Below, one piece after another: positions 1 through 10,200 of a DNA stretch of 64,000 nt. The notes under the pieces are model-generated. The model was not told the origin of the DNA, ran no database searches, and saw nothing but the letters and a program-made list of their open reading frames with translations. The DNA is from Setoptus koraiensis (taxonomy: Eukaryota > Arthropoda), in NCBI GenBank assembly GCA_048013815.1, contig CM106586.1:434001-498000 (forward strand). The letters run 5' to 3'. Position numbers and translations under genes: made by a program. Numbering within the stretch: the first letter of the stretch is position 1; every line of letters starts with the position of its first letter.

Positions 1-63
1 GAACTAAGTATTAACAAGAATAGCTATTTTCTTCTTTGCAAGGATGAATATTCGAATTTTAGA

Positions 64-929
64 ATGTGTGCATATTTATCAACGAAAGAAGATATCGCTA
101 ATCAAGTTAAACTATTCATTTCAGAAAGTCAACTAGCCACAAAGAATAGAGTTCTACAAATATGTACTGATTCAGGAAGTGAGTTTGTTAATAGAAACCT
201 GTCATTATACCTGAAATCTGTTGGAGTAATTCATACACAATCAACACCCTATGTACATCAACAAAATGGATTTATTGAACGTGATGTACGAACCATTGTT
301 GAGAGTGCAAGAACAAATTTAATTAGATCAAATCTTTCGAGAAAATTATGGGACGAGGCCATTGCATGTAGCATTTACACTATGAATCGATCAATCAATA
401 GTAAAAACAAAACAGCAACCCCATACGAATTATGGTTTGGATCAAAGCCATCAGTTTCAAATCTTCACATCTTTGGTGAGGAAGCAGTTGTTCTTGACCA
501 AACTTATAAAACAAAATTTGAACCGCGTGGTCATAAAGTTCGTTTTGTCGGATATACACAGAAATCTAATACATTTAGATTCTTTGATCCGGAGAAGAAC
601 AAAATAATTTGTAGCTGTGACTTCAAGTTCCTCAATACTTATCCAAACTGTTACAACAAAAATGAACACACACAGTCGGATCAATTATTAATCCATGATG
701 ATATAGAGGTCACTCAAGAACATAATGATCTAGCAGATAATTCACAACTTGACGATGACGATTTTCATTCAATTGTTGATAAACCAACAATGGATGTAAT
801 GGAAAATTCATCGGAAAATAATTCTAGTTCTGATCAAATAGGTGCATTGAAACCTACTTCAAGTCTTGGTAAACGTGTTACGTTTAATCTCTCTAAATTC
901 GGTCTTATTAGAGGTAAACAAACAGAAAA
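64..929 (+). pseudogene. copia #1 integrase (partial)
   Basis: The translated segment shows copia integrase core features: a DSGSEF-type aspartate block near residue 40, then the TPYVHQQNGFIERDVRTI block typical of the copia integrase active-site region, followed by the LWDEA and YELWFGSKPS motifs and the C-terminal IFGEEA...VRFVGYT region. The acidic, Asn/Ser-rich linker after it normally leads into reverse transcriptase. Integrase joins the element cDNA to host chromosomes. The frame runs straight into the left end of an E element at 930. Fossil part; the RT half resumes after the assembly gap. Confidence 0.85.
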
Positions 930-2390
930 CAAGTTATACTGATTATACCAGTATAAGAGCGCTTAATTTTTCCAGTGAACAATCTTAGAGGTTTGGACAG
1001 TTTATTAAGAAGTGATAAGTGCTAGCTGTCACTAGAAAGTTTTTCAAGAATTTATCCTGGTGAGAACAGTTTCGAAAATTGAACATACTGTGGAAGAACA
1101 TGTGCCACAAAATGGCCTATATCGCCAATACTAGAAACAGAACAGTTTCGAAAATTGCACATAATGTATGGGCACATGTGATCAGAAATCACATGTATTG
1201 AATGAGCTAACATGATCCAGAATTGTCCATAGCGCCAATACTAGAAACAGAAAATTGATAAAACTTGCACAGATCGTGTATGGCACAGTGCTTGCTGTCT
1301 CTAGAAAGTTTCAAGAATTTATCCTGGTGAGAACAGTTTCGAAAATCGCACATAATGTATGGGCACATGTGCCACAATATGGCCTATAGCGCCAATACTA
1401 GAAACAGAAAATTGATAAGACTTGCACAGATCGTGTATGGCACAGTGCTTGCTGTCTCTAGAAAGTTTCAAGAATTTATCCTGGTGAGAACAGTTTCAAA
1501 AATCGCACATAATGTAATACTTGCACAAAATGTTGCGAGCAACATGCACAACACATACACAGAGTATCATCAAAACGGATAGGTGGGAACATGTTCAAAT
1601 ATCACGATATTCACATGTGATCTAGAAATCAGATGTATTGAATGAGTTAACATGATCCAGAATTGCCTATAGCGCCAATACTAGAAACAGAAAATCGATA
1701 AAACTTGCACAGATCGTGTATAGCATCGATCCACCTCTTCACAATACATTAACCTCTGCATGAGCCCGGGACTTAAAATTCAATTCACCTCCCTGAAATG
1801 TGTGTTTGGGAGGTGGACGAACCTTCGAGTCTCAAACTTGTATGTAGGTTGTTGCATGCTCAGGAGGTGAACTTATTGTTTAAGCTCAAGCTAGTCCACC
1901 TCCCAAGCATGAGTCGCCCCACGCTATTTTGAGTAGCTAAACCTATCTCGTTATAGCTTCGGTCCACCTCCTAACTAGACATGAGCCCGAGACTCAAGAT
2001 TCAATCCACCTCCCTAGTAAATGTGTGTTTGGGAGGTGGACGAACTTTCGAATCTCAAGCTTGAGTGTACCTCCCACCTCCCACCTCCCAAGCACATTCC
2101 TGCCTACACACTCACTAAGCACTGATTATGCTAGTGCTAATGTATGCAAGCACACAGCGCGTGACTCTCAAGATCGAAAACTGTGAATATCCACAAATAA
2201 ATCGGTACGTGGATATTCACTGGCATACAAAGTCGGAGTATTCACAAGCACACAGCGCGTGAATCACCATAGCACAATTGGTGAATATCCTATGAAATGC
2301 AAGAATTAAGTATCCACCATCATACCGTGCGTGGATATTCATGCGTGATTTATAGGATCCAACAACACTACATCATAAGCACTTAATTAA
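930..2390 (+). mobile_element. E-family DNA element, subtype A1 (right tip lost in gap)
   Basis: The left end reads CAAGTTATACTGATTATACC, forming a hairpin with the following CAGTATA, and is followed by the family signature AGCGCTTAATTTTT. The right end reaches CTTAATTAA at the gap edge, where the family end would need about 16 more bases. Inside are tandem units of about 170 bp (about 1020-1720) built on GCGCCAATACTAGAAACAG, then GGAGGTGG/CCACCTCC modules (1730-2100) and facing GTGAATATCCAC/GTGGATATTCAC motifs (2195-2345). No coding frame is convincing. A full-length relative in the opposite orientation lies at 54576-56162. It is inserted in copia #1 between integrase and RT. Confidence 0.8.
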
Positions 2391-2890
2391 NNNNNNNNNN
2401 NNNNNNNNNNNNNNNNNNNNNNNNNNNNNNNNNNNNNNNNNNNNNNNNNNNNNNNNNNNNNNNNNNNNNNNNNNNNNNNNNNNNNNNNNNNNNNNNNNNN
2501 NNNNNNNNNNNNNNNNNNNNNNNNNNNNNNNNNNNNNNNNNNNNNNNNNNNNNNNNNNNNNNNNNNNNNNNNNNNNNNNNNNNNNNNNNNNNNNNNNNNN
2601 NNNNNNNNNNNNNNNNNNNNNNNNNNNNNNNNNNNNNNNNNNNNNNNNNNNNNNNNNNNNNNNNNNNNNNNNNNNNNNNNNNNNNNNNNNNNNNNNNNNN
2701 NNNNNNNNNNNNNNNNNNNNNNNNNNNNNNNNNNNNNNNNNNNNNNNNNNNNNNNNNNNNNNNNNNNNNNNNNNNNNNNNNNNNNNNNNNNNNNNNNNNN
2801 NNNNNNNNNNNNNNNNNNNNNNNNNNNNNNNNNNNNNNNNNNNNNNNNNNNNNNNNNNNNNNNNNNNNNNNNNNNNNNNNNNNNNNNNNN
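2391..2890. other. Assembly gap (500 N)
   Basis: Exactly 500 N, the conventional size for a gap of unknown length. The left edge lies inside the right end of the A1 element and the right edge lies in the copia linker before reverse transcriptase, so it hides at least the element tip and its insertion junction. Confidence 0.99.
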
Positions 2891-5373
2891 CAACTAATTA
2901 TGAAGAAGTTAAACATCGACAGGATGTTGATAAATGGAAAAAGGCGATGAATGAAGAAATAGAATCGATGCACAAAAACAATGTCTGGACACTGGTTGAA
3001 AGACCAGAAGGAGTTAACATTGTTACTAACAAATGGATATTTGTTATTAAAAGAAAGCCAGATGGAAGTATTGATAGATATAAAGCAAGATTAGTTGCTC
3101 GGGGCTTCACACAAATTCAAGGATTTGACTACAATGAAACATATTCTCCAGTAGCATATATGCCATCTATTAGAATGTTGTTTGCTTTCGCATCTGCTCG
3201 AAAACTTAACATTGCTGGATTTGATGTCAAGACAGCATTCTTGAATGGTTATCTAGACGAGAAAATATATATGGAACAACCTGAGGGGTTTAGAGATGAC
3301 TCAGAAAAGGTCTGTTTTTTGAATCGCAGTCTATATGGCCTTAAACAAAGTCCAAGGCAATGGAATATTCGATTTACAAACTTTATAAAATCACTCCGAC
3401 TATCAGAATCTTCAAATGACAAGTGCATCTTCTATCGAAATGATCCAATATTGATTCTTGCAATATATGTTGATGACGGATTATTACTCGCATCAAGTAA
3501 AGAGTCAATTTCTGAAGTTATTGAGAAAATGAAGACCGAGTTCGAAATTCATGAAGTTTCAGTTTCTACGTATTTAGGATTTCAAGTAGAACAATTGAAA
3601 TCAGGTAACATTTTCATACATCAATCGAGTTATATAAACAAAATATTGAAACGATTTAATATGGAAAATTGTAATTCTGTTGATTCTCCAATATCTGACA
3701 ATGTGAGACACATTGAGTTCCAACAACAACTTGACAAAAATATACAGTACAGAGAGGCAGTTGGCTGTCTCTTGTATGCAGCAATTACAACAAGACCTGA
3801 CATAATGTATGCTACCATGAAAGTAAGTTGCAACGTGAGCAATCCTACTGTGCTTGATTGGCTAGCAGTGAAACGTATCTACAGATACCTAAGAGGAAAA
3901 GAGGATTATGGTATATTATATTCAACAACAGAAACACTGCAAGCTTTCTGTGATGCTGATTTTGCAGGTGATACAAAAACAGCTAAATCTACTTCTGGAA
4001 TAATAGTTACAATGTCAGGAGGACCTATTCATTGGCGAAGCCAAAGTCAGAAAATAGTTACTCTTTCCTCTACAGAGGCTGAGCTTGTCAGCCTATGTAC
4101 GGCAGTAAAAGATGTAATTTGGTTAAGAAAATTAGCAACTGAACTCAATATAATCAAAGAAAATCCAACTAGTTTATATTGTGATAATCAGAGCTCAATT
4201 AGACTGGCTCTAAGCGAAACAGTTAGTCAAAGAACACGTCATATGTCTGTAAGGGCTGCTTACCCAAAAGAGCAAGTTACAAACGGTCAAATCAGCATTA
4301 AATATGTAAAAGCAGATGATCAACTAGCTGATGTGCTGACAAAAGCACAAAGTAGCAAAATATTCAAGAAAAACCGAGATAGGATTATATACAAAAAGTT
4401 ATTATTAGCGATGAATATCTTGTTTATGTATTTCTCGACAAACATAATGGCAATTATATTAGAACGTACAGATCCGATTATTTGGCGTCCAACATCGAAG
4501 ATGGTTTATGGAAAGAGGGTTGATTTTAAAGTCATGCTCTTATGGATAAATCCTTGTGACGAATTCAAAAGTCATTCGAACAGTCATCCTCATTGGGAGG
4601 CAAAGCTAAGATGCAATGAGTTATTCCAAAAAGAGTGGGTTGATAATATAGAATCACTGGTTGATTTGTTTCGAGAAATTTCCACTCCACGACAGATAGC
4701 ATTGTTAACTGGACTAACAATTGTTGGTTATCAAATAGTCACAAATTTGATTTCTATAGCAACAAAATATGCACATCCTGACTCCACTACTTCATCGGCA
4801 TATTTAAGTCCAGAACTTCAATCATACAGAACAACACAATCCTCCATGACTGATATTATTTCAAATATGGTTGACAAAATGGGTCTAGTAGATAGTCGCC
4901 TTCATGACCTCAAAGCAGAATATGATAAGAACTGGTATGATTACCATAATCAAGTTTTTGCGATGATAGGAGTTCAGAATGAGATCCTCAAAAAAGGGTT
5001 GAGACTTCAAAATATTCTGAACAAAGCCAATGAGAGACAAGTCTCTATGCCTGATAAAGCTTATCTTATGGATTTTAATAGAACACAGAGATTAAGATTG
5101 TATGATCTTGATATAGATCTATATAGTATTAGGCCTGAATTTACAGAGTTTATATCAGTGAGTAAATTGAAAAATGAAAAAGGTGTTCATCTTCATTTCT
5201 CTGTAATATTGGAGTATCCGGATGCAAAAATTTATCAAGTGGATAGTTTTGATTATTGGAATGTGCTCGAAACACCATTACAATTATTGAAATACACTGG
5301 TAAGCCCTATGTGCTATATGACAAGAAATATAATTGTAGACAGGCACTAGTCGATGAAAAGGCCAACTTAATT
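2891..5373 (+). pseudogene. copia #1 reverse transcriptase, RNase H and start of env-like region
   Basis: The frame opens with the copia RT entry WKKAMNEEIESM...NVWTLV and the RYKARLVARGFTQ block, then FDVKTAFLNGYLDEKIYMEQ, the active-site IYVDDGLLLAS, and RNase H with FCDADFAGD, TLSSTEAE and YCDNQSS. After RNase H (about 4360) the same frame continues for about 330 codons: a hydrophobic leader-like stretch (about 4400-4460), a Cys-containing ectodomain-like part, a second hydrophobic segment near 4700-4760 and a coiled-coil-like region. This is the N-terminal part of an env-like protein fused to pol. It runs into M1 at 5374. Confidence 0.85.
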
Positions 5374-6251
5374 GGGTGTTGTAGCGAATAGTGCCCCAGT
5401 CAGATTTCGATGAAACTTCACACACAGGGCCCGTAGGGCCCAAAAACAATAACCTCGGTGGTCCGGAAGTGCGGAAACTTCCGGTTCCGGTTTTACAAAA
5501 AAAATGAGATACAGGCTTGAAACTCACTATACATGTGAATCAGAGCACGCAGAGTACGATAACGTCAATTTCAAATTTGTCTCACTTCCGGTTGACGAGA
5601 TATCTGGATGAAACCGCTGCAGGGGCGTAGACGGGACGGAATACCCGCGCGCACGAACAAATACGTGCGCTATCAGGCCCATTCTGTTCAACACTTAAGG
5701 ATGCGCAGCTCCTTTTCTGTGCCGGATATATGTTCAGAGCCTTCCATGCGTCCCCATTTCGTTCTTTTTCTATCATTCGTGTATGGATTGCAGTCATGTG
5801 AGCGGAGGGTAGAGGGCGAAGCCCGATACCCGAAGCGCTCATCAACCCTACCCGAAGGGTTCCCGTCGCACGCAGTCGTCGCGGAAGCGACGACGGAGAT
5901 GTGACGGCCTCCAGAATACGAGGCCGCAGGCCGAGTTCTCAGACACACCGCATGTGCAACCCCGAGTGCAGCGAAGCAATAATTTGGTCACTTCCGGTCT
6001 TCTAACCCTAGTAATATCTCTATATCTCGAAAACCGGAAGTTGCACAGAGCTGAAAATTATGTTATTGTGTTCAGCGTAGCTTGAAACGTCTCTGTGGTG
6101 AATTTCAGAGCTCTAGATTCAACTTTATGTAAAACCGGAACCGGAAGTTTCCGCACTTCCGGACCACTTTTCCCGATGGTTCTGGGTCAAGATGAACCCG
6201 TACCTGAAGTTTCATCAAAATCGGGGCGGGGCACTATTCGCTACAACAACC
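5374..6251 (+). mobile_element. M-family (Merlin-derived) non-autonomous element M1
   Basis: The terminal inverted repeats start GGGTGTTGTAGCGAATAGTG and mirror this at the right end (GCTACAACAACC). Both flanks carry the 8-bp duplication ACTTAATT (5366-5373 and 6252-6259), as expected for Merlin transposition (8-9 bp). Just inside each end is CCGGAAGTGCGGAAACTTCC, and at 5785-5943 lies the hairpin-rich core shared by eight M copies. It has no coding capacity. It is inserted in the env-like region of copia #1. Tip sequence, duplication length and its link to the transposase-bearing copy at 37877-43206 support the assignment. Confidence 0.85.
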
Positions 6252-6883
6252 ACTTAATTTCCGAGACGTGTACAAAACAAGATTTCATTGACCCTAAATT
6301 GAATGTATGGAAGGAGTCATTGGAATATGCGTTGAACGATTCTATACCACAGGTGAAAATTACCAGACTTTTCAACTACATATATTGCTTTCCGCACAAT
6401 ATAACAATCATGGGACGGCAACAACTTTGCCCATCATCAACTTTCAAGTTACCCGTGGATATAAGCTTTTCTGTACTAGATTTAAAAATTGAAGCTGTCA
6501 CCTTGACGTTAAACATCACAACCAAGGATGTGGTTGTAGATAATCATCATTACAATGAATTCGATACAAATTCACTGAATGAAAGACTACTATTGGACAA
6601 ACAACTGAATTTAACAAAACAAGTCATGCAACTGAAACAGGTGAATAGTGTAATTGAGATTTCACAAAAACGGAAATTATCATGGCTCACTATTATGATG
6701 ATTTTAATTATATATACATTTGCCTTAGCGACATTGGGATGGTTTCTGTTTCGAAAACATTACCACTTCCGAAGAAGTGAAGATATATCGTTACATGCAT
6801 TTCCTCCGTGTCAATCGTGTATCGAACGTAATCGATACATAAGACATTGCCGTAATGAAAATATCGATAATGATATACCTTAG
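6252..6883 (+). pseudogene. copia #1 env-like protein, C-terminal part with membrane anchor
   Basis: This part continues the env-like region after M1. It has several cysteines in its first half, Asn-X-Thr sites (for example NITTK), and near the end a single strong transmembrane segment (LTIMMILIIYTFALATLGWF) followed by a basic tail and a Cys/His-rich cytoplasmic end. Membrane-proximal coil, one anchor and short tail is the usual plan of a retroviral transmembrane envelope subunit. I recognise no specific env family by sequence. An LTR follows 47 bases after the stop. Confidence 0.7.
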
Positions 6884-6930
6884 TTGATAATTGTAGTTGA
6901 AGGTTGAGAGATTATGACTTGAGGGGAGCA

Positions 6931-7228
6931 TGTTGAAATATCAAGTCATAACATTGTATCGTATGAATGACATAATCATTCATACGAGACTATGTTATGA
7001 AATAGTCTCGTATAAATGACATAATCATTCATACGTAAATATTATCGATATTGTCATCACAGTCTCGTATGAATGCAATTGATAAACAATCAATAAATTG
7101 CATTCATACGAGACCAGGTCGATCGTTTGGTATAAATACCACCAACAATTGTGTCATAAATAATAGTTTGAAATAAAGGATTAAAACTACAAAGTTAAGT
7201 TTAGTTCAAATTCGAATTATTGTTCACA
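6931..7228 (+). repeat. Copia-type LTR (298 bp)
   Basis: It begins TGTTGAAATATC, the usual copia start, right after a purine tract (TTGAGGGGAGCA, 6919-6930), and ends TTGTTCACA, giving TG...CA ends. Inside are a TATA-like TATAAATACC near 7130, an AATAAAG near 7173, and repeated inverted copies of CATTCATACGAGA. The sequence directly after it is primer-binding-site-like rather than plain flank, so this LTR also sits where a 5' LTR would sit. Confidence 0.75.
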
Positions 7229-10200
7229 TGGTGTCAGAAGTGGGGTTCGAACCCACGCCCTCATTCGAGGAGCGTGATTCGCTGGAGCGCCACCCAGTGG
7301 CAGCTAACATAGACGCTCCGGGGGAGCGCCAACTACAAATAATCAGAAACGCACATGTTTTGAAACAGCGCCACCCAGTGTCGATCATCACACACGCTCC
7401 GGCGGAGCGCCAACTACAAATAATCAGAGAAATACATGATTCGCTGGAGCGCCACCCAGTGGCAGCTAACATAGACGCTCCGGGGGAGCGCCAACTACAA
7501 ATAATCAGAAACGCACATGTTTTGAAACAGCGCCACCCAGTGTCGGCCAACGCACACGCTCCGGCAGAGCGCCAACTACAAATAATCAGAGAAATACATG
7601 ATTCGCTGGAGCGCCACCCAGTGGCAGCTAACATAGACGCTCCGGGGGAGCGCCAACTACAAATAATCAGAAACGCACATGTTTTGAAACAGCGCCACCC
7701 AGTGTCGATCAACACACACGCTCGGTGCAACTATATTGCCAACGTAATACGGCGTCAAAAAGTCTGGCTTGCTGCTCATAAAGAAAATAACAAAACGGAG
7801 AAAGTTGGCGACTCTATTCTTATTAGTATTCTATACACCAATGTACTTTATTGTTCTGGAATACAACTACAAGCGCGGGATAATTCTACATTCTTATATG
7901 GAACAGTCTTTGAAATGTTTTACATACGCATCTATATCATCAAACGCCCGGTCACCATTGCAATTGCAATAGAACTCTCCAGGATATACATTCTCACTGC
8001 AAAAAAGGTCAAGGTGACCCGGACTATACTCTGGAACAAACACGGATTGCTTACATATACAAGCTCTTACGCAATGATCAAATGTAAAACAAGACGGGAA
8101 CGCCACTGGGAAGCGTTCCATGGCGCTCTTGCTTGGCTGTACATTTATCAAATAAGCAAGCATAAACAGATCACAAATTACTCCAAAGCCAAAATGATCT
8201 TGTATCGGCTTGCAATATCTACCACACAACTCCAAGGAAGCAGTTCTCACGAAGTCGAACCTCCTTTTTACAACAGCAAGAGGCTTATTGTAACTCAATA
8301 TTCTCTCCCTGATTCCTTGAAAATCAGCAACCAAGGCCTCAAAAGTAACATATTGATTACCCAACTGACGGCAGGCCATAGGGCGATAGGTTGTGATCAC
8401 CCGGTTATCGTCAGGACACATGAAACTGAAGCTGTTACCATTGATATACAGAATTCGCTTCTTAGACGGAACCAGCATAAGCAACGAACCATCAGGGCCA
8501 GAGGTGAAGGTTATATCGATGGATTTGTTTCGGCTATCCAGTGTTGGTCCAGATGGGTCTACTGTAAAAGATGGGACATAGATATCCTGCTTCTTCTTGT
8601 CTTTAAGCATCATAGCATATTTGTTTGCTACACTCATAGCATGGCTGATCCAAAAGATAATCGCCTCTCCTACATCGCAACCAAAACCTCCTCTGTTAGG
8701 ATAGAATCGCAATTCCGGGACTTCACAGCCAGCCATGTTATCAGATACGTAGACAGCAAAATCTTCGACAGTTGCGTAGTCACGTATAACAAAAGAGGGC
8801 TGCTTAAAAGGCTTATAATAGTTCCTGGTCCTAGCCGAAGTTCGCCGGGCTTCCGAAACTGCTGCGGTGAAAGTGGTGTTAAGCGAGTCAGAAAGAATAC
8901 AAGGGATATTTCCCAAGTCCCGGGCATCAAAAGAAGGTGGTGGAACCTGGCCAGGTGCTCCATCCACCTCAATGGAACTGGTGACCACATCTCCTTCAAA
9001 AAGAGTGAGGAGCTCCTGCGAAACCTCAAGCTCAATCAACTCTTGACGAGTGAAACCGGCGTAGTGGCGACATTGAGCGCTGGTGACTTCTTCAATGAAA
9101 TAGTTTGTGGTCGCAACATTAGCAGTGGTTGGAAGATAATAAAGCCTAAAACCATCCAAAATTTCGTAAGTGGCAACAGGAAAGGAATAAAGTGCAGAGG
9201 CCAAGCATCTCCATGGAGCATCGTTACATCCCAAGGCAAGCAAATATGCGTGACGTCCAAACATGGGGTTATCAAAGCTATGTCCTGGTCCGAAATGGTA
9301 ACGATTTTTAAAATGGCCAATAAGCTCCTCGGTAATAGATGCTGGGAAGGCAAATCCACGATGGCAGGTATAAAACACTATGCTAATTACAGGTCTAAGC
9401 GGATCCTTGGAAGCCATAATGGCACAGAAAAAATGGCCGTTGTACACTATTGGTTGAATAATTATAGAATGGGTGTCCGTAATAACGACAGGATCGATGG
9501 TGGCTCGCACTCCAAGAGTAATCAATGGCTGAACCATTACAGATTCAAATCCTTGCGAGGCAAAATAACTGGACATGGAACTCACTATAGCATCGGAAGA
9601 GGACTCAGTGTCGATGCAATATGTTGGGTTAGTTCGATCTCGTGGATCATCGCTGGACGTGAGTCGCTGTGGATGAAATCGGACAAAATGCTGAAGAGGA
9701 TGTACCACGGTAGACGGTACTTTGCCTCGGCTGAAGTCATAAAAATTGCGACGAAAGTATGTATTCTTATACTCTTCGGGAGTAGACTCGTCCTCCGCCA
9801 AATTAGCATAATCGGCGCTTTTCCACTTGATTACGGATTCGGAAACGATGGTGAAAATATCTCTAGTCGGGCAGGCTCTGCGGATGTGCCGAGTAATAGC
9901 TTCCATTATTGTTCCAAGAGAGAAAATATCATCAAGAACATCGGCAGTGTTGCACTTAGATGGCGAAGCACTGGGGTCCATCTGCCTGAAGTCCGACCGA
10001 ACATGTATGAAACACCACTTGACAAATCGATAAGAATTCTCCGATGCGGTTTGCAGATTAATAAGACCAGGAATCATCCACCGTGGCAAAGAGATCTGAT
10101 TTTGAAGGGAAAAAATATTCACGCCCTGCAATATGGTGTCCTCAGTTTCCTCTCCGCCATAATTAAGGATACTCTGATGGTTGGTCTTGTAAGAAATCTT

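Larger units (their letters stand above)
1..7228 (+). mobile_element. Ty1/copia LTR retroelement with env-like extension (copia #1, fossil)
   Basis: The element enters from the left edge, so its 5' LTR, gag and protease lie outside. In order it shows the integrase core and C-terminal region, reverse transcriptase, RNase H, then an in-frame membrane/env-like region, a purine-rich tract and an LTR. The order integrase before RT defines Ty1/copia. It is split by an E element (930 into the gap) and by Merlin derivative M1 (5374-6251). Apart from these two insertions and the gap the long frames look well preserved, so it is probably fairly young, but it is not whole in this window. An env-like region is unusual for copia; in plants the Sirevirus lineage is known for it. 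Confidence 0.85.

Noticed and set aside
2383-2973. Frames running through the N runs
   Set aside because: They consist of unknown residues; only the sequence outside the gaps can be judged.
5582-5948. Small frames in M elements on both strands (for example with RPLPSAHMTAI and RYPKRSSTLPEGFPSHAVV)
   Set aside because: They recur in every M copy because the core is conserved at DNA level, are open in several frames at once and have no conserved start; the palindromic core explains them.
7229-7274. A functional tRNA-Leu gene
   Set aside because: Only the 3' half is present, CCA is encoded and no D arm or anticodon arm can be formed; it lies right after an LTR, as a primer-binding site does.
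7228-7275. Natural start of a protein MVSEVGFEPTP
   Set aside because: This peptide is antisense tRNA read as protein; the ATG arises from the LTR end plus the complement of CCA.
7275-7722. CRISPR array
   Set aside because: The repeats are contiguous 81-bp units without unique spacers, in eukaryotic DNA next to a LINE; no cas genes are present.
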